This document shows, in pieces, positions 10,678-21,033 of a DNA stretch of 64,000 nucleotides (its first letter is position 1; each line of letters starts with the position of its first letter). The stretch comes from Terfezia claveryi (Eukaryota > Ascomycota > Pezizomycetes > Pezizales > Pezizaceae): NCBI GenBank assembly GCA_015179025.1, contig WHUX01000041.1:310001-374000 (forward strand), written 5' to 3'. The translations under genes were made by a program, and so were the position numbers. The notes under the pieces were generated by a model, which saw only the letters and a program-made list of their open reading frames with translations, was not told the DNA's origin and ran no database searches.

Positions 10678-11163
10678 TTGCTAGCTAGCTACCTAGTTAT
10701 TATCAATCATCATCTTCTTCGCCTTCGACGTCAATTTCCTCTTCTATACCCTCTTCCGCTAAACCTCGCTCTAAAATCATCCGGAGTATGAGCAGCCGAC
10801 ACAGAAATTTGGCTCATTGTGCTGATTGTAGATGTAGTACAGGAAGTGCGGATAATGAGCGGAGAAAGAGTTTTATGAAGGGAGAAAGAGAAGAAGGAAT
10901 CTCTACCTTTAAGTACCGACTAACACATATATAGAAGCGTAGGCTGCTAAACTGATTGTCGCAATCCATGAAAAGATAAGTTTTCGCAGCCACTGAAAAG
11001 TTTTCGCAGCCAATGAAAAATTTTCACAAAAAGTCTCGAGACTTTCTCGAGACTTTTATCGAACTGTCTCGAGACTTTTACCGAACTGTCTCGAGACGTC
11101 TGGAGACTTTTGCCGAAGTGTCTCGAGACTTAGTCTCGAGATGTCTCGTCTCGTGCCCAGGCC

Positions 11164-12579
11164 TAATTCCTACGGCATCTATCGCACAGAATCCTACTAC
11201 ACATATTCCCACCGCACAACAGTCTACCACACGATACGCATCCTGCCGCATACGATACCGCTACACAGTATCCCACCACACACTATCCCACCACACTCTA
11301 GACTATGGTATCAACATGTCAGAAAGCTCCCCAATCACACGATTCACACCACAGGTCGAGAGACCTTTCTTGCTCTGGTGCAATCACCAGGAAATCGAAA
11401 TCAGGCACGGTTCAGTGAGGAAAATCTTTGTACTATGAATCCTTTTTGACATGCCCGAATTTCAAGCGTCCTCATGATCGCAAACGCCAAGTTTCACCCT
11501 AATCTACCTCAGCAAGATCTCTATTGGGCATACATGGGCTAAACCCACTCTTGCAACAAGTGTTGATACTAGACTTCTGAGGTATTGGCTTGTAGGTCTG
11601 GGTTTATGGTAACAAAGGATATTGGTGATATCCGTTAGGCAGCGGAAGTAGTGCAGTGCTGTAGCACGAGCGCAGAGCGAATCTGTAGAAAGTGTCTACT
11701 ATTTGGATGGTAATACGCGGAGTGGGCAAGAGTGTACTAGATAGTGGACTTTTCCATATGGTGAGGACGTGCTTGATTCTTAACAGAAAGAAAAAACAAT
11801 ATTGGGAGCGTTGTCTAAATACACGTAAATTCGGGCTTTCAGGGTAAGGCAATGTGCAGGGATGTAGAGTAAGGATATTCGGCCAATCAAACATGAGAGA
11901 AACAGGAATTGCGGGTAGAGGTCGTGACAACTGGTGGGAACGAGAGTGACTCAACCAGACATATGTAAGAAGCTTGCGCATGTGGGAGTGACTAAAGGTG
12001 CAATATATATTGAGCTAAATCAGTTTCAGATGAATATTGCAATATCTCAAATTTGGCTGAATACGGTCCGGCGCGCATCGAACCAAAAAAAAAGCCAAAA
12101 ATATCTCGATGTGGAAAACCCGAAAGTGCTGGTAGGAGATTAAACAAAACACCCAAAAATACTCACATGTGGAAAAATCTGATTCCAACCTCAAACTCGT
12201 TTCGGTGGAAATGGTCATTTGTTCCACTTACTCTCTGGAGTGTGGAAGAATATCTTACCTATGCGGAATGTCCATTCCTGCCACCATGTGGATTATCAGC
12301 GACGACGTCATGTTTCCGGCCCTTCCTTCAGGCTACAGGTTTGAGATCAATATATACATAATTATCCAACCATCCTCCTTCAGACAATCCAGTCCCAGTT
12401 CTAAAAGTGCTCATATAATATGGTGTCGCCACAATCATGTGATGTCGGTCAAGTTTGGCCATGATTCCAACCTATATTTCCCCACTCTCCCTGGTATGTT
12501 CTCAACTATTGACGACCCATGAATTTGCATTCCTCTCACGTTTTATTCCTTCTTACACCAGCTATTTCTGCCAGTCAAG
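11164..12579. other. no convincing gene
   Basis: 11190-11300 is a run of imperfect CACACNATCCCACCACAC-like repeats. Short open frames (11317-11438, 11604-11981, 12169-12522) show no domain. Codon use gives no strong signal. The last 100 bp before 12580 may be the upstream region of the C2H2 gene that starts there. Confidence 0.3.
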
Positions 12580-15038
12580 ATGTCAGATCGCTACCAATCC
12601 CACGTTCCATTAGATACTGAGGCGCCTGACTACTCCTACTTTAGTGAGCTTCCCGAACTTATTGACCTCGGCCGCGAGAACTGGGCCGAACCACAACCTT
12701 TTTTGGTAATCCCTGGTGTAGGCAAGCACAGCGTTAAGTATTCCTTCCGCCTGAATTAATATCTATGGAAACAATTACGCTCTACAACATGGCTATGCTT
12801 ACGTCCCGCCAAAACCAACCTAAGATCATTACCCCTCCGGCCAATATGACCTCTCTGACATTTTCTACCCACTCCTCCTAACCTCCCACATAGGCTCAAT
12901 ATCAAGCGGACAAGGTTATAAGACCTCGGAGGCCTTTACCAAGTACCTATATTCATATGAAAATAGGTTTGCTTGCACAAGCTGAAGCTAGGATGCCTTA
13001 AACTATAGGGCACTAACCTGCACAAGATTAGAAATTCCAAAAGCAGTCATTATATGAATTAAACGCTTCTGATTGATGCTACCTGAACCTCCCCCTCATG
13101 TCCTTGCAACAGCCTACATCAAAGCATAGTATACAGCTATATAGAGGTCTATAATAGTCATAGGAGTCTTAAATTGCTACCTTTCGGAGTAGCCCCCTGC
13201 TCCCCTACTACCCCCCTGCTCCCCTACTACCCCCCTCCTCTCGCTCTCATACAGGCCAAATATTGGATAAGTGTAGCTAACAATTACTAGAAGGGCTCTC
13301 AACTATATCTTTAATTAATAGCAAAGAAGAAGTGTATATATACCAAGATAGAAAGGCACCAATTTAGACCACTACTTTTCAAAAATCTACAATTCCGAAA
13401 ACTCAGCGAAACCTACTTTGAACCCCCAGGTAGACTCTCTCCAATCTACTTGACTACACCTAAGCCTCTTCTAGCACTCCTACAACACCAATGGAACAAT
13501 AGGATAACTCTGACAGCCAAGCCTAACGCTTTCAAACCCCATATACTCCTCCCGAGTACAGCCACACATTAGATGTCTCAACGACTACGAGCACAGCTGG
13601 GACTAGCACAGGCCTTGGGAAGGCGAACTCAATGCTACTCCAAATACTAGGTTAATATAAAGTTGGATACATACTTTAAATTGATAGGAGATTGAAGGTT
13701 AAGGTAGATGCTGGATCAATGGATGGTATCTTAGATATGATACTAGACCTTAGCTTAAATACTATATCAAATATTAAATAATCCACTGAATTCGCTTTTA
13801 CAGTATTAAAGTTAGCTAGATTGAGTGCTCGGTTGAACGTAAGGATAATTCTGAGTATATAGTGGTTATCAAAGATTTGCAGCATCTCGGCAGTGCGTAG
13901 TATTATTTAAAAACAGAAATGTAGAGGGTATAGAAGTCTAAACATCGTGGGGACCTCACTATAGAGAATAAGGATGGTCTTGAGGCAGCCCTTAGAAGCA
14001 TATGGGGGAGGGGTTCAGGTTAGTATAAATAAACGAGTTCAATTCATATAATGACCACTTTTTGAATTTTGAATTTTCTGCAGCTTAGTGCCCTATAGTT
14101 TAAGGTATCCTAGCTTCGGCTTGTACAAGCAAATCTATTTTCATATGAATATAGGTGCTTGATAAAGGCCTCCGAGGTCTTATAACCTTGTCCGCTTGAT
14201 ATTGAGCCTATGTGGGAGGTTAGGAGGAGAGGGTAGAAAATGTCGGAGAGGTCATATTGGCCGGAGCAGGTAATGACCTTAGGTTGGTTTTGGCGGGACA
14301 TAAGCATAGCCATGTTGTAGAGCGTAATTGTTTCCATAGATATTAATTCAGGCGGAAGGAATACTGAACGCTGTGCTTGCCTACACCAAGGGATTACCAA
14401 AAAAAGGTTAGTATGTCTCATGTGATCGGAAACCCTGTCTTGATCGGAAACCCCGTCGGTCACGTTATTACCTTTGACGAAATCCTCCTTGAGGCCACAC
14501 ACGATACAAGTGTTCCATCACAAACCATTATGCAAGAACCGGCTCCATCCACCAAAATCCGTCACGGTCCTACACCTTCATTTCAGCGTGTTCACGGCCG
14601 TACCGCCAAAACCTCAAAACTCTTACGACCCGCAGAGAGACTCACATGGAACTGCTATCGCTGTGACCACTGCGGCTTCACCCACAAAAATACTAGTGAC
14701 GTTACCAGACACATTCAACGACAGGCAGATCATGATCCACTGACGGTTAGTGCATCGTGGGTCGGCGACGCCAACGTTAAACTCGCTCGAGGGTTCATCA
14801 GCGGCGAACCATTATGGTCAGGTTGCAACGCCTTGCAGGACAGTGTGAAGAACGCAAAATTCTCAAGAGGAAGGCCCAAGACCAGGTTCACGAAGACCGC
14901 GGGAAGGGAAACACTCAGCCTAATAAACCACGAGTATGGGTCCAGTTTGTGCCCAAGGAACAGCGTGAAGAAGTTCGCCCGAAAGTGACTATCCAGTCCA
15001 AACCAAGGGCCTGGGTTTACTGTAATCCATTGCACTGA
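12580..15038 (+). pseudogene. C2H2-family gene B, broken by a foldback
   Basis: An ATG at 12580 opens a frame (MSDRYQSHVPLDTE, then NWAEPQPFLVIP) that stops at 12759, shortly after running into the foldback at 12695. Coding sequence resumes after it at about 14410 and reaches a zinc finger, YRCDHCG...RHIQRQADH, with spacing C-x2-C-x12-H-x6-H (about 14657-14735). SASWVGD and ARGFISGE follow. The same finger spacing and the SWVGD...GFISGE block occur in the 526-residue protein at 16991-18571, which also has AEPQP in its N-terminal half, so the two are paralogs. Near 14814 the basic C-terminal tail switches to another frame (14814-15038). Function is unknown; the finger and basic tail suggest nucleic-acid binding. 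An unrecognised intron could explain part of the break. Confidence 0.6.
12695..14409. repeat. 1.7-kb foldback with long inverted arms
   Basis: AACCTTTTTTGGTAATCCC at 12695 is mirrored by GGGATTACCAAAAAAAGGTT ending at 14409. The arms match closely for about 310 bp (to 13014 and from 14088), then with more divergence to roughly 13200 and 13880. Each arm can encode METITLYNMAML.SRQNQPK in one direction, in frames that one-base indels disrupt. The interior contains two and a half copies of a 21-bp CCCCCTGCTCCCCTACTA-like unit at 13192-13250 and is otherwise AT-rich. No direct target duplication is evident, so it may be an inverted duplication rather than a transposon. Confidence 0.75.
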
Positions 15039-15300
15039 GAGGATGAGCGCGAACGGTTTGAATCAGATTACCAAAACATCGCTCCGTGGTAAGCTCCCAG
15101 CCGCCTGGACCCCCAGGTGGTATCCCATTCTGTTAGCAGTATCAGCATTACCTGGTACCTATATTACCTGTAACAGTGACACCGTCTTATACCGTATTAA
15201 TTCGCGAGTAAGAATGCTGTCTTACTAACAAACGGGCGGTCGGAGGGGCCTTAAATTTACTGTCTTATATACGATACTAGCTTAAACACGGGGTACTTTC

Positions 15301-15760
15301 TTATAAAAGAAAGGGGGGGGGACAAAAAAAAAAGCCGGAACAAAAAAAATATTCCGGAACAACATCGACAGTAGCATAATTGATATCTTTTTGCACGATC
15401 TCCTCTCCAAGCGTAATTGTAGCATATTGGGCAGCCTCTTCTTCAGTAATGTAATCTCCATTCTCATTGTCACTCCCATCCGCTTCCTCCTCATCATCCA
15501 CAATCTCAAGGTCAGAACTTTCATCCTCCGTGTCTGTTGGCAGGTTAGGTTCGTCTTCAGACTCAGGAGGTAGTTTCCAATCAGGGACTGTATAGTTTGA
15601 TAATATTCCTTCAATATGGATCTCCGAGTCTGCCGCGCCATCGATTGGGACAGTAATTCCACATTTGCGAAATGAGCGGGTCTAAGGGGTATTAGCTAAG
15701 TACACATGCAGGAGGATTTATAAGGTTGAGCTTACAATCATACTACCCATTTGGTCATAA
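15301..15760 (-). pseudogene. pogo-like (Tc1/mariner) transposase C-terminal remnant
   Basis: Reading the minus strand from 15681 gives TRSFRKCGITVPIDGAADSE, which resembles the SFKKCGIS...LDGSED block found near the C-terminus of pogo/Tc5-type DDE transposases. A very acidic tail follows (EDESSDLEIVDDEEEADG, 15500-15560) and runs into G- and A-homopolymers near 15310-15345. A possible 54-bp intron (GTAAGC...CTTAG, 15682-15735) precedes the block. The DDE core is not found upstream. The family call rests on one short block. Confidence 0.4.
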
Positions 15761-16990
15761 GAATTCGCTGTTGGGAAGCTGTATATTTATTCTCCATCCG
15801 ATTGTCGAGATATGCAGCATAGTGCGATTGTGATATCTCATCGTGATGGTGATGAGTGAAAGAAACCGGCTGCGCCAGTCAACGTTGACATTACTATACC
15901 AACCAGACTACTACTGTCCTATAAGAAAAATTTGCTGTCTAAAACACGATTCGGATATCTCGGCCAAAATTAGGCTGTTTTACCCCTGTCTTATACACTA
16001 ATACTGTCCTGCCGAGTAGTACTTTCTTACTTGCGAATTAATACGGTACTGCAGCGAGCCTGGCACCTATACAATATATCTCCATCATTATCCGTATTCG
16101 AATTCCTTGTTTAGATGTACAGGTAGCCTTGTGACTGTATATGGATGCCTTTGGGACGTGGTGTGACTGCCGCAACTGTAGTGTAAGCTCAGGCCATGGT
16201 GACTAAATAGGTTTCAACGTTCTCTCTCTATACAGCCAATGACGACTAATTTTCTCTGACAGTATTCATCCTCACAAGATGATCTTATGTTATCTTACTG
16301 ACACTGTGCCAAGTCATCGTTTAAACAACATAAAAACGTGCCCTGAGTCCCATTCCGCATTGAAGCAGATAAGCTGGAGCGTAATACATTCGAAAAGGGG
16401 GGAGAGATGTTTGCGTCTCAGTTCAAAGCCGTTCCCCACCCTTCCGTAAATTTCAGTAATTTTTCAAGCCCTATAGGTAGGAATGGGAATGAAACATTAC
16501 TCAGCGTTTAAGATATCCGAATAGCTCTAGGAGTAGCTCCAGAGTTACTTACAGGAGTAAACGACTTACAACCAACCACTATGGACGTCATATCGGCTTT
16601 TTTTTTCTTCATTAATAAAAATAAATTTGCGTCATATCGGCGGTTGTGCAGTATTCACGAGTACATGATTGCGAGTTCACTTTGGGGAGGACACAGTTTG
16701 GGGTAAAGAATATATTATTGTATTATAAAAACTTTTTCCGAGCGTAGGCAGCTCAGGTCGAGCACCCAGTCTCAGGGCCAGGAGTTTCACGATTGTTGAT
16801 TCCAAGGCTATAGTGCACGATTAGATATTATTGTCAGGGTATGTGGTATATCAACGCCGCACTGGAGACATCCCACGGGGAAAAGTTAAAGCTATCTGCT
16901 CACATATAAGCCTTCTGGATCAACTATACATCCAGGAAAACTCTACTCATTGTTGCATTTGGGTCCTTTGTGCGATCTCTGGTGACATCC
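15761..16990. other. no gene seen
   Basis: About 1.2 kb with no open frame of interest and no repeat I can tie to another part of the window. It separates the pogo-like remnant from the 3' end of the intact C2H2-family gene, so its last 100-200 bp may hold that gene's 3' UTR. Confidence 0.4.
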
Positions 16991-18571
16991 TTAGTTGGGT
17001 TTGGGCTTAGGTTCCAGCTTGCACTTCCTGGGTGCGCCCCTTTTGGTTGGAGCCGGTTCCTTAGTAGCCTCTGGGGTCTTTGCTGCCGCCCTTCTCCTCT
17101 TTGTTGATGGGTTTGGGGCCTGTTCCTCACGTTGGGTCTCAGGCTCCGTCCTTTTCCTCTTGTTTTTGGGTTTTGCTTCTCTTTTTGCCTCTTTTTCAGC
17201 CTGTTGCCTCCGGACGCGTTCAGCATACGTTTCACCGCTAATAAAGCCCTTCGCAGGTTGGACTGTGCCGTCTCCGACCCAGCTGATCGTAACTTCCTCG
17301 TAGTTGTGCCCCGTGATTAGCTTAACGTGGTTCGTCATCTTCCCAATCTCGTCATACAGCTCTCCACACTGGTCGCATTTATAGACGTTCATTACCGGTT
17401 TCCCGGTTTCTTTACGTTGCCTCTTCTTTCCGGCGTTACCATGGACTTGCTCCTGGCCTACGCACTGGGCGCGTGAACTATATGAGTGAGTGCGCAAACG
17501 TACACCTGTTCGGCGAGGTGCTTGGGCATTCTGTGGGGGTTGAATGGGTCTCGATGGCTTAAGGGTTATGGATTCGAAAATTTGTGGCTCTGGGTTAAGT
17601 TTGCGAAAGGAACCCTTGGTGTTTTTGGCCACCGCTGAGTATTGAATGGGTCTCAATGGCTTAAGGGTTGTGGATTCGACAATTTGTGGCTCTGGGTTAA
17701 GATTGCCCAAAGAACCCTTGGTGTTTTTGGCCACCGCTGAGTATTGAATGGGTCTCAATGGCTTAAGGGTTATGGATTCGAAAATTTGTGGCTCTGGGTT
17801 AAGATTGCCCAAAGAACCCTTGGTGTTTTTGGCCACCGCTGAGTATTGAATGGGTCTCAATGGCTTAAGGGTTATGGATTCGGAAATTTGTGGCTCTGGG
17901 TTAAGATTGCCCAAAGAACCCTTGGTGTTTTGGGCCACCACTGAGTATTGATTTGGTTGATCAAGGTTAGGAGCCGCACAGGTGAGGGCCGTTTCAATTG
18001 ATGGGGATCCCGCATGAATAATGCGAAAAATTTCGTCTGATTCCACCTCATGCTCGTTGGGTTCCATGAGGCCATAAGGGAGGGACTCGCCCCTTATGAT
18101 GCCCCAAATGTCATCACCCGAATGCATATCATTGGTGGTTGCATCGATTGGAGTTACGGGTTGCTCATTGGAGATACTGAGAAGCGCGGGGTCAATACAT
18201 AGTGGTTGTGGTTCTGCGAGTGGAAAGTCGTCCAAGTCATCCCATGGTCCGTTGAGGGCTAGGAATGGGTCAAGGAAGGGAGGTGGATGGAGGAGAGGGG
18301 TGGATGTCATTGCATAAGGGTTGTAGGCCTCCTCTGCAACGAATATGGCAGAGAGGTCTGGGAATGCGTTGGATGTCGGAGTATTGATGTTCACCATGGA
18401 TGATTTGCGTTGTGGGGTTGTGTTTGGAGTAGGTAGAAGACGACTGAAGGAATTGTTGATGTCTTTGTCGAGCCTCAGACTTATGGTGGGGTGAGTTCGG
18501 GGAATATGATTGCCAGTGAGAGAAATGCAGATCGGCTGGAGTTCAGAATGCCCACCGCGTGGAGTTGTCAT
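16991..18571 (-). CDS. C2H2-family protein A with four 34-residue repeats
   Basis: An intact 526-residue frame, the best host-gene candidate here. Residues 1-205 are polar, Pro/Ser/Asp-rich and probably disordered. Residues 208-343 are four near-identical 34-residue repeats (QYSAVAKNTKGSLGNLNPEP core, then SITLKPLRPI). Residues 355-390 are basic. Residues 397-422 form a finger-like motif, YKCDQCG...NHVKLITGH (C-x2-C-x12-H-x6-H), followed by ISWVGDGTVQPAKGFISGE (429-447). The tail from 450 is strongly basic (KKRKR- and KRRR-type clusters, likely nuclear targeting). Its paralog is the broken gene at 12580-15038. I do not recognise the family. A DNA- or RNA-binding nuclear protein is an inference from the finger and basic tail. 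The first ATG of the frame is used; M59 is an alternative start. Confidence 0.75.
   Translation of the reverse strand: MTTPRGGHSELQPICISLTGNHIPRTHPTISLRLDKDINNSFSRLLPTPNTTPQRKSSMVNINTPTSNAFPDLSAIFVAEEAYNPYAMTSTPLLHPPPFLDPFLALNGPWDDLDDFPLAEPQPLCIDPALLSISNEQPVTPIDATTNDMHSGDDIWGIIRGESLPYGLMEPNEHEVESDEIFRIIHAGSPSIETALTCAAPNLDQPNQYSVVAQNTKGSLGNLNPEPQISESITLKPLRPIQYSAVAKNTKGSLGNLNPEPQIFESITLKPLRPIQYSAVAKNTKGSLGNLNPEPQIVESTTLKPLRPIQYSAVAKNTKGSFRKLNPEPQIFESITLKPSRPIQPPQNAQAPRRTGVRLRTHSYSSRAQCVGQEQVHGNAGKKRQRKETGKPVMNVYKCDQCGELYDEIGKMTNHVKLITGHNYEEVTISWVGDGTVQPAKGFISGETYAERVRRQQAEKEAKREAKPKNKRKRTEPETQREEQAPNPSTKRRRAAAKTPEATKEPAPTKRGAPRKCKLEPKPKPN
17543..17950 (-). repeat. 102-bp coding minisatellite, four units
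   Basis: Four in-frame 102-bp units within the C2H2-family A gene, differing by only a few bases each (TTGCCCAAAG against TTGCGAAAGG in one unit). The high identity points to recent expansion or gene conversion. Confidence 0.9.
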
Positions 18572-18747
18572 AACGTGTGTATTTCACGGGCCATACACAA
18601 AAGCGTGGCCATAGTCCATACCTTCCCTGTAAACAAGAATCTATACATAGAATTTTACTGTCAAGAAACACCATTCCTACCTCCCAGCCGAGGCCTTCTT
18701 TGGGTGCTTATACAATGAGCTCAATTAGGAGCAGTTCAAATTCAGTT

Positions 18748-18976
18748 CCGTTATCATTTACGAATCTCCTTCAGTCGAGTCCTGTTTAGTCCCCATTTTA
18801 GTCTGCATGCCAGTTCATTTCTTCTTTCATAGCTCATCGGATATATGTGTATTTATCTTGCGCGGGTCTGGCCGATTAACTGGCCTTACCCTTGAATCCG
18901 CCGGGTTTCCGCGTGGCTCCTCATAGCCCCCCCATCGGGGCTGCATAGGAGTACTAAGTATTTAAAAAAAAAAAAA
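18748..18976 (+). mobile_element. LINE 3' end (same 3' UTR as LINE C)
   Basis: Contains GCGCGGGTCTGG, CCTTGAATCCGCCGGGTTTC and GGGGCTGCATAGGAGTACTA followed by poly(A) at 18962-18976. This is nearly the same as 10563-10677. Only the 3' UTR is recognisable, so it is a strongly 5'-truncated insertion. Confidence 0.8.
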
Positions 18977-19411
18977 AAGAAAAAGATTCAACTTTAGTTG
19001 GGCACACAGCAAGAGGAATGTGGGACACAGTATTTTGCGCAGAGCTTTCTGGCCTACCCAGGCTGTTTGCTGATTCGCGAATGGGCCGGCCTGCCCGGGA
19101 ACCCACACGATTGTTGGCAGAGCTATGCTCCTCGAGGTCTGCTTCCAGGTGTTGCATAGACTCCTCCACTTCCGCTTCCAAATCCTATTGCACCTCTTGG
19201 TTAATAGGAGGTTCAGGCAGCTATAGGTATGATAGGTGGCAGCGGCTGCTACAATGCAAATCGGATCTACTACAGCTTCATTGTCGGGTTTGGTAAACCT
19301 TTTCAATTCGATCTCTTAAGTCGCCCTGCCATGATCACCAACATCCTGATTTTCGCAAATGCCGAATTCTGTTGTATATGCGGGTGTTAGCTAGTTCTGG
19401 TTGGGACAAGT
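18977..19411. other. no confident gene
   Basis: The sequence into which the preceding LINE end inserted. On the minus strand a charged frame (EAEVEESMQHLEADLEEHSS, about 19120-19181) is open and could be a fragment of a coiled-coil protein, but it has no identifiable start or domain. Confidence 0.25.
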
Positions 19412-19978
19412 TTGGCCACAGCTCCCACCATACAACACCGTGCAGAACGAGCTCACTTGGTCGATCTCCAAGATACCACTATCTCCTGGATTCGCTCTCA
19501 CATCGGGATCCCAGGCAACGAGAAGGCAGACCAACTGGCAGCCTTCGCTTCTGCTCTCGGCCAGCTCTCCTGCTTAGACTCGATGGTAACAGAGGGGGGG
19601 ATCAGGCAGGCCTCAAAGGCCATCAGGAGCCAGGCACGTACATCAGCAGGGTTTGGTATCAAAAGGACAACGTGGAATCGCCATGGCCTCTCCGCATACA
19701 CTTGGTGTCACACAGACAAAGGGCCTCAACGAGCATGGCTCCACAAGATCGGCAAGGCAGAATCTAGCACCTGTCCCTGCGGTCATCACTCCCAGGACGG
19801 ACGACACCTAGTCTTTGACTGCCCCCTCTTTCACGACCACAGACAAGCCCTAGGCAGCATTAAAGATTGGGAAGACCTCGACCGCCCTATATGGATCGAG
19901 GAAGAAGAGGAGGATAACTGGGATGCGGTGGAAGCTTTCTTTAACTTGTTGGCTGGAAGGAGACTTGAGAACGTGTAG
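19412..19978 (+). pseudogene. LINE D ORF2 C-terminus
   Basis: An open frame of 188 residues without internal stops, but lacking everything N-terminal to the last part of RNase H. SWIRSHIGIPGNEKADQLA carries the His and the last catalytic Asp of RNase H. EGGIRQASKAIRSQARTSAG and LSAYTWCHTDKGPQRAWLH follow, then a zinc knuckle CPCGHHSQDGRHLVFDC (C-x-C-x8-H-x4-C) and an acidic end (WIEEEEEDNWDAVEAFFNLL). The same order is seen in LINE E. The ATG is fortuitous; this is a truncation, not a gene. Confidence 0.8.
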
Positions 19979-20112
19979 ATGACAAGAAGGAGGATGCCAT
20001 CGTTAAAACAGGAGGGGGCAGCGCGATCAGGACACGGCAATACTAACATCCATCCATGCTAGGATGGGCTGGCCTTAGCTGGCTGGTAGCACTCACGAGT
20101 TCCCTTACACAA
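19412..20112 (+). mobile_element. LINE D, 5'-truncated
   Basis: C-terminal ORF2 plus a short 3' UTR ending in an A-rich stretch near 20105-20125. The protein is closely similar to LINE E (33467-34928). No target duplication was found, because the 5' boundary near 19400 is not sharp. Confidence 0.75.
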
Positions 20113-20706
20113 GAAAAAAAGAAAAATTCAAAATTTCCCAGAGGGTCAAGTTTCGCCAACCAGACTAAAGTTTCGCTAGATCCAGGGCTAGTGGTATTTC
20201 CAACGTTGCAACCGAGTCCTCCGACGAGCTCTTCATTCTCCTACCCTCAATCAAATCCAGCGGCCTTCTTGCACTTTCCCCCGCCTTTTAATTCCCGAAT
20301 TCATCCTCGAATTCTCACACCACTTAGTGCAATTCTTCCCGCCCGCACCGTACTGACTTCTTGCCAAGTCAACATCCGGGCTCCCTGCCAATAGCTCGAG
20401 TGGCCAATACGCGGAAAGTTGCTTTCCCGCTCCCCAATAACAATCCGGATCACATTCCTCACTAACAACGAGTGAGATTCGAACTCTAGACCCAGCTTCC
20501 AGTCACTGGAAACAAACAGCCACCATCTCTGATATTGCTAGCGGCGCTGGTAGCCATCAAAGATCTCCAGGACGACGTCGAACCTTTTAGGCACCAATAC
20601 CATGTGGAGATATAAAGATGGCATGCGGAGCTGGATAGTCGGGTACGATCTGAGAGTGGGAACTGTTGGAAATACTCGCTGTCCCTAACACATGTACGTA
20701 TAGCAT
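20113..20706. other. no gene seen
   Basis: C-rich unique-looking sequence between two LINE copies. Frames such as 20056-20394 are Pro/Ser-rich without domains. Part of it could be the 5' leader of the ORF1-only LINE that follows, but I could not match it to the leader of LINE C. Confidence 0.3.
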
Positions 20707-21033
20707 GTGTCTAGCAACGACGAGTTGAGTAGTGAGAATGACGAGTTTGGGAATCTGCTCCACCCCCGACTATTTCCTCCCCCCCCCCCCGAACCGAACA
20801 CCAGCCGCTGTATATCACGCGGTCCCAATGAAGTACAAACGCTCCGCTGGATCGAAGAGGACAATAAGAAGGCTCGAATTCTGGGCATCTGCTGGTTGCT
20901 GCAAAAAGTTAGAAGGGTTGGTAAACTGGCATCATCACTCGTTATCTACATGGCAGAGGAGATTGACACTACACACGGGCTACGCATTGGCAAGCGAATC
21001 TTCCGCACCATGGAATACGACTGGAACAGATGA
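20707..21033 (+). pseudogene. LINE F ORF1 C-terminal remnant
   Basis: Encodes LRWIEEDNKKARILGICWLL, then LVIYMAEEIDTTHGLRIGKR and a terminal MEYDWNR. It is about 75% identical by eye to the same block in LINE C. The N-terminal part of the open frame is low-complexity (SSNDELSSENDE, poly-Pro). Only a fraction of a normal ORF1 is present. Confidence 0.65.

Larger units (their letters stand above)
8874..11163. mobile_element. CTCGAGACGTCTCG-type MITE, copy 2, split by a LINE
   Basis: Starts GGCCTGGGCACGAGACGTC and ends in the inverse GTCTCGTGCCCAGGCC-like sequence. It is flanked by TA on both sides (8872-8873 and 11164-11165), fitting a TA target duplication. Removing the LINE at 9016-10677 leaves about 613 bp closely related to copy 1. 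The right end carries 3-4 tandem copies of GTCTCGAGACTTTT. It has no transposase of its own. The outer ends resemble a Tc1/mariner-type non-autonomous element, but its mobiliser is unknown. Confidence 0.8.
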
